Part shown: positions 56,615 through 64,000 of the stretch, in pieces
How positions within the stretch are numbered: the stretch's first letter is position 1
How the letters are laid out: every line of letters begins with the position of its first letter
NCBI RefSeq assembly: GCF_028290625.1
Contig: NZ_JAQGJM010000027.1
Location: forward strand, 124,001 to 188,000
Reading direction: 5' to 3'
DNA length: 64,000 nucleotides
Origin: Devosia sp.
GTDB taxonomy: Bacteria > Pseudomonadota > Alphaproteobacteria > Rhizobiales > Devosiaceae
Made by a program: the position numbers and the translations under genes
The notes under the pieces: generated by a model
What the model was told of the DNA's origin: nothing
Seen by the model: the letters and a program-made list of their open reading frames with translations, nothing else
Databases searched by the model: none

Positions 56615-56815
56615 ATGAGCCAGCCCAGCCCCCTCCCCGATACCAGCGAGATCGAACAGCGCTTGCGCAATGCCGGCATCGTGCCGCCCGCCGATCGGGC
56701 GGCAGGCACCTATGCCAGCGCGCAACGCCTGCTGGCGGTGGTGCATTGGTTGCGCCAACCCCGCACCGTCGCCGCCGAGCCCTCCAACACCTTCACCCTC
56801 GCCAGCAAGGATTAA
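56615..56815 (+). CDS. atzG: AtzG-like small subunit (DUF4089)
   Basis: A 66-residue helical protein of the DUF4089/AtzG type, a GatC-like partner that wraps around an amidase subunit: TSEIEQRLRNAGIVPPADRAAGTYASAQRLLAVVHWLR. Three bases separate its stop from the amidase start, and the amidase ribosome binding site lies in its last codons. In Pseudomonas ADP, AtzG and AtzE together form the 1-carboxybiuret amidohydrolase of cyanuric acid breakdown. Confidence 0.82.
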   Translation: MSQPSPLPDTSEIEQRLRNAGIVPPADRAAGTYASAQRLLAVVHWLRQPRTVAAEPSNTFTLASKD

Positions 56816-56818
56816 GCG

Positions 56819-58243
56819 ATGAGCATTTCCCGCCCCCTCAACCATTTATCCATTGCCGAGGCCGGCAAGGCGCTGCGCGCCGGCGAGGTGACCGCGTTGG
56901 CTTTGACAGAGGCTGCGCTGACCCAGATCGCCGAAGTGGATCCCGAGGTGCATGCCTTCGTGCTGCTGACGACGGAGCGGGCGCTGGCCGATGCCAGCAA
57001 GGCGGATGCCGCGTTTGCCAGCGGCGTGGACAAAGGACCCATGCAGGGCATTCCCTATGCGCTCAAGGACATCTATGGCACGGCCGGGATCCGCACGACG
57101 GCGCATTCGAACCTGCTGCGCGACAACGTGCCCTCAGAAGACAGTGTTGTGGCGGCAAAGCTGGCAGAGGGCGGCGGCGTGCTGCTCGGCAAGGTGGGAA
57201 CCTTTGAATTCGCCATTGGCGGACCCAGCTTCGACCTGCCGTTCCCACCAGCGCGCAACCCATGGAATCTCGATCATTTTACCGGCGGCTCGTCGTCGGG
57301 TTCGGCCGCTGCGGTCGCCGCAGGGATGATGCGGATGACGATGGGTTCCGACACCGGCGGCTCGATCCGCGGGCCGGCCGCATTTTGCGGCACGGTCGGG
57401 CTCAAGCCGACCTACGGCCGCGTTTCGCGGCGCGGCGTTTTACCTCTCGCCTATTCGCTCGATCACTGCGGGCCACTGTCCTGGAGCGTCGAGGACAGCG
57501 CACTGACCATGCAGGTCATCTCCGGCTACGACCCGCTCGACCCCGCTTCGGCCAAGGTCCCGGTGCCAGATTTCACCGCATCGCTGGGGCAGGATCTAGC
57601 CGGGCTCAGAATTGGCTACACCCGCAAATTCTATCTCGAAAACCCCTTCCTCGATCCAGAAGCGACCCAGGCGCTCGATGCTGCGGCCCAGCAGATGGCG
57701 GCGCTCGGGGCCTTGGTCGAGGAAGTCGACATGCCCCCCTTCGAGCAGTTCGATGCCGCCTGCCGCGTGATCATGTTCGGGGAGGCCTATGCCATCCACG
57801 AAACCGACATCAAGACGCGGCCGCATGCCTATGGGCGCTATGCCTATCAGCACCTGATCTCGGGCGCCGTCCTGTCGGCGGCCGATTATGTGCAGGCGCA
57901 GCGGCTGCGGCGCGAACTGACGGCAGCGGTCAACCAGGGATTGCTCGGCACTTTTGATGCGCTATTGGCCCCCAATGCGCTCGGTACCGCCGCGCCGTTC
58001 TCGGACTTCGGGCCTGATGCCGGGCGCTGGGGCGGCATGCTCACCGGCCCGTTCAACGTCACCGGCAATCCGGCCCTGGCCCTGCCGATCGGCTTTGCCA
58101 GCAACGGATTGCCCCTGAGCGTACAGATCGTCGGGCGGCCGTTCGACGAGGTGACCGTATTGCGGATCGGAGCCGCCTACGAGGCCGTTGCCGGCGTCAC
58201 CCAGCAGCGGCCGCAATTTGCCCTCCAGGCCAAGGCAGCGTGA
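56819..58243 (+). CDS. atzE: AtzE-like amidase (1-carboxybiuret hydrolase type)
   Basis: A 474-residue amidase-signature enzyme. Catalytic Lys83 (ALKDIYG), cis-Ser158 (TGGSSSGS) and nucleophile Ser182 (SDTGGSIR) have the exact 24-residue spacing of the family. The upstream AtzG gene and the FEFAIGGPSFDLPFPPARNPWN segment point to the AtzE group. Its known reaction removes ammonia from 1-carboxybiuret to give 1,3-dicarboxyurea. The cyanuric acid hydrolase and allophanate hydrolase of that pathway are not in the window, so the substrate here may differ. Confidence 0.85.
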   Translation: MSISRPLNHLSIAEAGKALRAGEVTALALTEAALTQIAEVDPEVHAFVLLTTERALADASKADAAFASGVDKGPMQGIPYALKDIYGTAGIRTTAHSNLLRDNVPSEDSVVAAKLAEGGGVLLGKVGTFEFAIGGPSFDLPFPPARNPWNLDHFTGGSSSGSAAAVAAGMMRMTMGSDTGGSIRGPAAFCGTVGLKPTYGRVSRRGVLPLAYSLDHCGPLSWSVEDSALTMQVISGYDPLDPASAKVPVPDFTASLGQDLAGLRIGYTRKFYLENPFLDPEATQALDAAAQQMAALGALVEEVDMPPFEQFDAACRVIMFGEAYAIHETDIKTRPHAYGRYAYQHLISGAVLSAADYVQAQRLRRELTAAVNQGLLGTFDALLAPNALGTAAPFSDFGPDAGRWGGMLTGPFNVTGNPALALPIGFASNGLPLSVQIVGRPFDEVTVLRIGAAYEAVAGVTQQRPQFALQAKAA

Positions 58244-58244
58244 G

Positions 58245-59657
58245 ATGCTCTACAATTTGCCCGACGAAGACCTGCACTACGCCTCCCTGGTCGACGTCGC
58301 CGGCCTGATCAAGACTGGCGACCTGTCACCGGTAGCGCTGACGCAGATGATGCTCGACCGCATCGCCACGGTCGATCCGGCGCTCAATTCCTATCTCTCG
58401 GTGACCGGCGAAACCGCGCTTGCCGAGGCCGAGACTGCCAAAGCGGAAATCGAATCCGGCCGCTATCGCGGACCACTGCACGGCGTCCCGATTGCCATCA
58501 AGGACCTGTTCCACACCAGGGGCGTGGCCTCGACCTTTGGTTCGCTCGCCTACAAGGATTTCGTCGCCGACAAGGACGCGACTATCGTGCACCGGCTCAA
58601 GATGGCTGGCGCCATCATTCTCGGCCGGCTGCACCTGCATGAGGGTGCGTTTGGCGAGCACCATCCGGCGCTGGGGCGCTGCATCAATCCCTGGAACAAG
58701 GATTATTGGCCCGGCGGTTCGTCCTCAGGCTCGGGGGCGGCGACGGCTGCCGGCCTCTGCTTCGGCAGCCTCGGCACCGATACCGGCGGCTCGATCCGCT
58801 TCCCGTCGGCCGCCAATGGCGTCACCGGGCTCAAGCCCACCTGGGGCCGCACCAGCCGCTATGGCGTATTTCCGCTGGCCGACTCGCTCGACACCATCGG
58901 GCCGATGACGCGCAATGCAGCGGACGCCGCGGCGATGTTCAGCGCCTTCGCCGGCTCCGACCCGATGGACCCGACGAGCCTTTCCGCCCCGGTGCCCGAT
59001 TATCTGGCGGCGCTCGATGGTGTTCTCGGCGCCCGCGGCTTTCGTCTCGGCGTCGACGAGGCCTATCTAGAAACCGGCGTCGATAGCGAAACCGTGGCGG
59101 CGATCAAAGGCGTCATCGCGGTGTTCGAGGCGCTGGGCGCACTCATTGTGCCGGTCAAAGTGCCGGAGCGCCGCGAGGCGACCATGGCGCAAATGGTCAT
59201 CACCGACACCGAAAGCGTCTATTTCCACAAGCCGGTCTACCAAGCCGACAAGTCATTGTTCGGACCGCAACTGGCAGCAGCGATGGAGCGTGGCCTGGCC
59301 TATGATTCCATGACGCTGGCCAGGGCCTACATCACCCAGGATCGCTTCAAGGGTGAAATCGCGCGGATGTTCAACGGCATCGATGCGCTGATCTCGCCGG
59401 TCTATCCGGTGGTCGGCGCACTCTACGACAAGATGGACGAGCATCTCGGCGATCTGCAGAACTTTCTCGGCTTCACCTCGCCCTACAATGTCGCCGGTAG
59501 CCCGAGCATCACCATGTCCTGCGGCATGGCTTCGGTCGGCATGCCGCTCGGCGTGCAGCTGATCGGGCCGCATCTGAGCGAGGCCAATCTGCTTAAGGCC
59601 GCCCATGCCTATCAGCAGGCCACCGACTGGCATTTGCGTCGGCCCCCGATTTCCTGA
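58245..59657 (+). CDS. Amidase-signature hydrolase, HHP subgroup, copy 1
   Basis: A 470-residue amidase with Lys86 (AIKDLFH), cis-Ser159 (PGGSSSGSG) and Ser183 (TDTGGSIRFP). A HEGAFGEHHPALG segment (His139-His140) replaces the usual EFAxG region and is shared with the next two amidases. It starts one base after the atzE stop, in the same operon. Substrate unknown; likely a small amide or carbamoyl compound. Confidence 0.88.
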   Translation: MLYNLPDEDLHYASLVDVAGLIKTGDLSPVALTQMMLDRIATVDPALNSYLSVTGETALAEAETAKAEIESGRYRGPLHGVPIAIKDLFHTRGVASTFGSLAYKDFVADKDATIVHRLKMAGAIILGRLHLHEGAFGEHHPALGRCINPWNKDYWPGGSSSGSGAATAAGLCFGSLGTDTGGSIRFPSAANGVTGLKPTWGRTSRYGVFPLADSLDTIGPMTRNAADAAAMFSAFAGSDPMDPTSLSAPVPDYLAALDGVLGARGFRLGVDEAYLETGVDSETVAAIKGVIAVFEALGALIVPVKVPERREATMAQMVITDTESVYFHKPVYQADKSLFGPQLAAAMERGLAYDSMTLARAYITQDRFKGEIARMFNGIDALISPVYPVVGALYDKMDEHLGDLQNFLGFTSPYNVAGSPSITMSCGMASVGMPLGVQLIGPHLSEANLLKAAHAYQQATDWHLRRPPIS

Positions 59658-59680
59658 TTTTTACAACGGAGCACGAGTTC

Positions 59681-61084
59681 ATGTCTCTCGACGACATCCA
59701 TTATCAATCGCTGACCACGGTCGCCAAGCATATCGAGAACCGCGATATCTCCTCGCTCGAGGTGACCGAGGCGATCCTGTCGCGCATCGAAACCTACGAT
59801 CAGGGCCTCAAGGCCTACACCACCATCACCTCGGATCTGGCGATCGAGCAGGCCAAGAAGGCCGACAGCGAGCTTGCCAAGGGCATCTATCGCGGGCCAA
59901 TGCACGGCATTCCCATTGCCGTGAAGGATCTCTGCTTTACCAAGGGCATCACCACGACGGGCGGCATGACTATCTATGCCGATTTCAAGCCCGACCATGA
60001 TGCAACCGTGGTCGCCAAGCTGGCCGATGCTGGCTCGGTGCTGCTCGGCAAGCTGCACATGACGGAAGGCGCCACCCTCGAGCACCATCCAGATATGCCC
60101 GAGCCGGTCAATCCGTGGAAATCGGACCTCTGGACCGGGGTCTCCTCATCCGGCTCCGGCGTGTCGGCGGCGGCCGGCATGGCCTATGCGACGATCGGTT
60201 CGGACACCGGCGGCTCGATCCGCTTTCCCTCAGCCTGCAACGGGCTGACCGGCGTCAAGCCAACCTGGGGGCTGATCAGCCGCTTCGGCATTTTCGACCT
60301 CGCCGCGACCTACGACCATCTGGGGCCGATGGCCCGTTCGGCGGCGGATGCCGCGGTGATGTTGCAGACCCTGGCCGGCTGGGATGCCAAGGACAGCACG
60401 ACCCTGACGGCACCGATCCCGAACTATCTCGACGAACTCGACGGCATCTATGGCGCCCGCGGCACCAAGATAGGGCTGGATTGGGATTTCGTCGCGACCG
60501 ATGCCGATCCGGTAACGATCGGCTTTTTCAAGGACGCCGTCGACATGCTGGTCGAGATCGGCGCCACCACCAAGCCGGTCAAGTTTCCCTCGGTCGATGC
60601 ACTGCTCGAGAACAATATGGCCATGACCATGGCCGAAACCGCGGCGCATCACGACAAGACCTATCCATCGCGCAAGGACATGTATGGTCCGGGGCTCGCC
60701 GCGATGATCGATAGCGGCCGCAACGCCACCGCGCTCGATATCGGCAAGGGCATCATCGAACGCTATAAATTCCGCGGCGCCATGATGGCGATGTTCCAGG
60801 ACATCGATGTGTTCGTCATGCCGGTCTTCCGCCTGGGCACGCCCACCTGGAGCGAAGTGCGCGCCTCCGTGGCCGAGAGCTTCGACAATATCGGCAAGTT
60901 CACCTCGCCGATCAACGCCACCGGAAATCCCACCGTGACGCTGCCCTGCGGCTATACCGAAGATGGACGGCCAGTCGCATTCCAGCTCGTCGGCAAGCAT
61001 GGTTCGGAGGCAATGCTGCTCAAGGTGGCACATGCCTTTCAACAGGCCACCGACTGGCACACCCGCCGCCCGCCCGGGTTCTGA
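59681..61084 (+). CDS. Amidase-signature hydrolase, HHP subgroup, copy 2
   Basis: A 467-residue amidase with Lys82 (AVKDLCFTKG), cis-Ser155 (TGVSSSGSG, with Val in place of the second Gly) and Ser179 (SDTGGSIRFP). The MTEGATLEHHPDMP segment holds the HHP motif (His135-His136). A CGGAG-type site precedes the ATG. Last gene of the plus-strand amidase operon; a terminator follows at 61137. Confidence 0.88.
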   Translation: MSLDDIHYQSLTTVAKHIENRDISSLEVTEAILSRIETYDQGLKAYTTITSDLAIEQAKKADSELAKGIYRGPMHGIPIAVKDLCFTKGITTTGGMTIYADFKPDHDATVVAKLADAGSVLLGKLHMTEGATLEHHPDMPEPVNPWKSDLWTGVSSSGSGVSAAAGMAYATIGSDTGGSIRFPSACNGLTGVKPTWGLISRFGIFDLAATYDHLGPMARSAADAAVMLQTLAGWDAKDSTTLTAPIPNYLDELDGIYGARGTKIGLDWDFVATDADPVTIGFFKDAVDMLVEIGATTKPVKFPSVDALLENNMAMTMAETAAHHDKTYPSRKDMYGPGLAAMIDSGRNATALDIGKGIIERYKFRGAMMAMFQDIDVFVMPVFRLGTPTWSEVRASVAESFDNIGKFTSPINATGNPTVTLPCGYTEDGRPVAFQLVGKHGSEAMLLKVAHAFQQATDWHTRRPPGF

Positions 61085-61136
61085 GGCCCGGTCTCCCGAC
61101 CGCCGGCGGGTAATGACCGCCGGCTTCCTCGCACTC

Positions 61137-61161
61137 GGCACCAGGTGTCGGGTGCCTTTTT
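61137..61161 (+). terminator. Rho-independent terminator after the amidase operon
   Basis: GGCACC / GGTGCC stem with an eight-base loop followed by TTTTT, about 50 bases past the amidase stop. Confidence 0.8.
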
Positions 61162-61224
61162 GTGCAACGCCAAAAGCGCCGGTCCGCGGGGACAGGCGCT
61201 TGAGCTTGACGGCAAGCTAGCGGC

Positions 61225-61644
61225 CTACTGGATTAGTTCGCGCAGCAGGTTGCGCAGTTCGGCCGCACCGTCCGATTCGAGCAGTTCGACGATGCGCTGC
61301 TCCTGGGCGCTGGAGACGCCGCGCAGGCGCTTGAACAGGGTCTTGCCTGCCGGAGCCGTAAGGATGAGCACGCGCCGGCGATCATGCGGATCGGGCGCAC
61401 GATAGACCAAGCCATCAGCGACCATCTTGTCGATGATCTTGGTCAGCGTCGGCGGCTCGATCAGCGACTGGCCGGCGATCTCCCCCATGGCGCAGGGTTC
61501 GCTGGCATCCAGCACTTCGAGAATGCGGAACTGCTCGATCGGCACGCCACCTGGGCGCAGGCGCTCCTCCAGCTCGTTCTCGAGCTGACGGTTCACGCTG
61601 GCAATCATATAGGCTAGCTGATCCTTCATGCGCATCGCGGCCAT
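61225..61644 (-). CDS. MarR family transcriptional regulator
   Basis: A 139-residue winged-helix regulator: recognition region MGEIAGQSLIEPPTLTKIIDKMVADGLV and the wing APDPHDRRRVLILTAPAG are typical of MarR. It lies between the amidase operon and the amide-sensor gene. Its upstream region shares a GATA...CAATATTT motif with the promoters of fmdA and the fourth amidase, so it is the best candidate for a local regulator of the island. Confidence 0.9.
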   Translation of the reverse strand: MAAMRMKDQLAYMIASVNRQLENELEERLRPGGVPIEQFRILEVLDASEPCAMGEIAGQSLIEPPTLTKIIDKMVADGLVYRAPDPHDRRRVLILTAPAGKTLFKRLRGVSSAQEQRIVELLESDGAAELRNLLRELIQ

Positions 61645-61863
61645 AGCGCCCTCCTCCTTTGTTTCTTGTTAGTTCCAGTTTCTACCAAATCGCCCGACAG
61701 CCAATTCCGAAATTCAAAAACGACATCCCTGCCGGCTGTTACCGTCCAGGCGTCGAATTTGCTCCCCGGCGGAATCGACGATGCGATTCGTAGCACGAGA
61801 TAGCACCACGACTAGATACTGACAATATTTCATTTTCAATTAATTGCGACGCTGGGGATGAGA

Positions 61864-62910
61864 TTAATGCGTCAGCGAGGCAACCACCTGGAGCGTCACG
61901 CCGTCCGCGCGCCCCATATAAACCAATGGCCACTGGCCGACCGGCTTGTCGTCGAGCATATGGCGGGCCGTTGGGCGCGGCATCGGGCGATGCAGGTGAT
62001 GCGCCAGCGCGCGGCTGTTGCGGGTTTGCAGATCCCGAGCCAGTCCCGCCAGTACGTGCAATCCTTCGTAATATCCGACACTGCCGGCCGAAACTGGCGG
62101 CGCCAGCGCCCCGAACGCATCGTGATAGCGTTCGAGGAAGTGGTCGTTGGAGCGCGAATGATGATCGGCGAAATAGCTGGCGGCGGTAAAGAGATTGGCC
62201 GATGCATCCGAGCCGATGCCGCAGATCACCGTCTCGTCGACGATCAACCCGAAGCGGAGCATTTTCTGATCAAGCCCCGCCGCGGCGAAAGCGCGGTTGA
62301 ACTCGACGGAGCTCAGGCCGATCAGCGCCTGGATAACCACCTGCGCACCGCTTTGGGCAATCTGCTTCAGCAGTTCGGAATAATCGGCAACCTTGATCGG
62401 CACGATAGCCTGTCCCACCAGATGCGTGCCCTGCTCCCGCATCAGCCGCCGCGTCGTGGTCAAAGCCATCCGGGGCCAGATATAGTCGTTGCCAACGAAG
62501 AAAAAGCGCTCGGCCTGCTTCTCGCTGCGCAGCCATTGCAGCGCCGGTGCCATCAATTCATGGTCGGTACTGCCGATCGCGACGGTGGAAGGGCCACAGG
62601 CAATTCCCTCGTATTGGGGCGTGTAGATGTAGGGCACCTTGCTGGCCACGCGGCGGCTGACTGCGTCGCGCACGTTGCTCGCATGGCCGCCGATAATGGC
62701 GTCGACGCCATCGATGTCGATCAGGGTATCGACTGCGTCCAATGACTCGCGAACGGAAAAGCCGCAGTCGCCGAACACCAGTTCGATCTCCTCACCAAGG
62801 ATGCCGCCGGCCGCATTGATTTCGGCAGCACCGACCAAGGCCGCGGCGTCCATCGAGGGGGCCCACATGCCGGCGACGCCGCTTCTCGCATGCAACAATC
62901 CAACCTTCAT
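61864..62910 (-). CDS. AmiC/UrtA-like amide- or urea-binding protein without signal peptide
   Basis: A 348-residue type I periplasmic-binding-fold protein (family 6, Leu/Ile/Val-AmiC-UrtA type): KVGLLHARSGVAGMWAPSMDAAALVGAAEINAAGGILG at the start and YFFVGNDYIWPR-like segments in the middle. The ATG at 62910 follows an AAGGGG site, and the product has no signal peptide, unlike the transported-substrate receptors. That matches AmiC of Pseudomonas, a cytoplasmic amide sensor that controls the amidase operon through AmiR. No AmiR gene is visible in the window, so the partner may lie beyond it or be the MarR protein. Confidence 0.85.
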   Translation of the reverse strand: MKVGLLHARSGVAGMWAPSMDAAALVGAAEINAAGGILGEEIELVFGDCGFSVRESLDAVDTLIDIDGVDAIIGGHASNVRDAVSRRVASKVPYIYTPQYEGIACGPSTVAIGSTDHELMAPALQWLRSEKQAERFFFVGNDYIWPRMALTTTRRLMREQGTHLVGQAIVPIKVADYSELLKQIAQSGAQVVIQALIGLSSVEFNRAFAAAGLDQKMLRFGLIVDETVICGIGSDASANLFTAASYFADHHSRSNDHFLERYHDAFGALAPPVSAGSVGYYEGLHVLAGLARDLQTRNSRALAHHLHRPMPRPTARHMLDDKPVGQWPLVYMGRADGVTLQVVASLTH

Positions 62911-63185
62911 CGTCCGCCCCTTCCAGATGAGCCCCGCTTCACGGGATCCGATGACCCCGTCGATCGATAGGCAGGACACGTGGAAAACAATTGCCTGGGC
63001 AATAATTTGTGTTTCCGCCTCGATACACTGCAACGCGGTTTCCACCATGTCAAACGCTTGATGCAATTTTCATCTACCGCACAACCTGCCTATTTTGTAT
63101 GCATATACCACTTCCAATAATATGCTTGCTATTTCGATATTTTCATATTTGACTATCTGAATTGAACGTTAATCGGGAGATTCTG

Positions 63186-64000
63186 ATGGATGCCAGGGCG
63201 CCAGCTGCGTTGGGAACGGCCGATGACCTGCATTATCTCAGCCTGACCGCGGTATCGGATTTGATCCGGTCGGGCGCCGTCAGTCCGGTTGAAGTGACCG
63301 AGGCCATGCTGGCGCGGATCGAGGCGATCGACGGCGAGCTCAAGAGCTACACCACGGTGTTGCCGGAGCATGCTCGTGCCGCTGCCAAGCGGGCGGAGCA
63401 GGAATTGCAGGCCGGCATCTGGCGAGGTCCGCTGCATGGCGTGCCGATCGCCGTCAAGGATCTGTGCGACACCACGTTCGGGCCGACCAGCGCCGGCATG
63501 TTCATCCACAAGGATCACATGGCCGCCGCCAACGCCACGGTGATCGAGCGGCTGCAAGGCGCAGGCGCGGTGATCCTGGGCAAGCTGTCGATGACCGAGG
63601 GCGCCATGTCCGGCCATCATCCCAAGATGAAGACCCCGGTCAACCCATGGCTGGCCGAGGCCTGGACCGGGGCATCCTCGTCCGGCTCCGGCGTGGCCAC
63701 CGCCGCCGGCCTCTGCTACGGCGCGCTGGGCTCGGATACAGGTGGCTCGATCCGCCTGCCATCGACCGCCAATGGCCTTGTCGGGGTCAAGGCGACCTGG
63801 GGACGCGTGAGCCGGGCCGGCGTCTGGGCCTTGGCCGACTCGCTGGACCATGTTGGCCCGATGACCCGCTCGGTCGCCGACGCCGCAGCCATGCTCGCCG
63901 TCATCGCTGGCCATGATCCGCGCGACCCGACCAGCCTAAACGATCCCGTTCCCGATTACCTGGCGGCCCTTGGTGGCTCGATCGCCGGCCTGCGCATCGG
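63186..64000 (+). CDS. Amidase-signature hydrolase, HHP subgroup, copy 3, cut by window end
   Basis: The first 271 codons of an amidase that continues beyond the window. Lys91 (AVKDLCDT), cis-Ser164 (TGASSSGSG) and Ser188 (SDTGGSIRLP) are present, and MTEGAMSGHHPKMK carries the HHP motif (His144-His145) shared with the amidases at 58245 and 59681. ATG at 63186 follows GGGAG by six bases. Divergent from the amide sensor gene, so a common regulator is likely. Confidence 0.9.
   Translation, partial: MDARAPAALGTADDLHYLSLTAVSDLIRSGAVSPVEVTEAMLARIEAIDGELKSYTTVLPEHARAAAKRAEQELQAGIWRGPLHGVPIAVKDLCDTTFGPTSAGMFIHKDHMAAANATVIERLQGAGAVILGKLSMTEGAMSGHHPKMKTPVNPWLAEAWTGASSSGSGVATAAGLCYGALGSDTGGSIRLPSTANGLVGVKATWGRVSRAGVWALADSLDHVGPMTRSVADAAAMLAVIAGHDPRDPTSLNDPVPDYLAALGGSIAGLRI

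Overview
The window is high-GC, densely packed alphaproteobacterial DNA. An Irr-type operator in front of an MbfA-like gene, CreA, short GATA/ATGA gene overlaps and GC-rich palindromic intergenic repeats fit the Hyphomicrobiales, most likely Devosia or a close relative. The genus is an inference from gene content and style, not from a marker gene comparison. About 65 protein genes and one tRNA (Ser, GGA anticodon) can be supported.

Layout. 1-1433: the end of a DUF1989 gene and a coupled RpiR-type regulator. 1776-11568: tRNA-Ser, a collapsed msrA, two YjbR-like genes (the second frameshifted), a GT66-like membrane protein, a 1-Cys peroxiredoxin, CreA, an amino-acid ABC permease and binding protein, and a run of small redox/stress genes (DUF1508, SelW-like, cyclic-nucleotide-binding, glutathione peroxidase, VOC). 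11620-15415: a visibly AT-richer insert carrying one 1124-residue KAP-type P-loop NTPase with two membrane helices, ending in a decayed second copy of the lepA 3' end. 15574-30632: OsmC, LepA, extensin-like protein, a LysR regulator, MbfA with an Irr box, TrhO, aldo/keto reductase, a pair of duplicated secreted cysteine proteins, a VOC/TetR divergent pair, an orphan phage tail-fibre-like S74 protein, and MntH behind a near-perfect Mur-type palindrome and a possible coupled leader ORF.

32435-41326: a nine-gene operon on the minus strand: PAS/HTH regulator of the YheO/DauR type, sugar-type ABC importer (binding protein, two permeases, ATPase), beta-lactamase-fold serine hydrolase, glucarate-dehydratase-like enolase, alpha/beta hydrolase and aspartate-dehydrogenase-like protein. 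It looks like uptake plus complete processing of one unidentified compound, possibly an amide or lactone of a sugar acid or amino acid.

41724-64000 (runs off the window): a large amide/urea nitrogen-scavenging island. The minus strand carries a peptide/amide-type ABC importer, an EamA transporter, an FmdA-type formamidase/acetamidase, a large divergent asparaginase-fold protein, and a complete but unusual urease set (ureE, ureF, ureAB fusion, ureC, ureG, ureD) whose UreC has Ala at the flap cysteine position. Diverging from it are an AtzG-AtzE pair and two further amidases; then come a MarR regulator, an AmiC-like amide sensor without a signal peptide, and a fourth amidase cut by the window edge. 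The simplest reading is import of an amide compound, stepwise deamidation, and final release of ammonia by urease, controlled by an amide sensor. The substrate is unknown, and this island together with the KAP insert are the two regions most worth following up.

Six genes or fragments in the window are broken (internal deletion, single-base frameshifts or remnants). Some of these may be real decay and some may be assembly errors.
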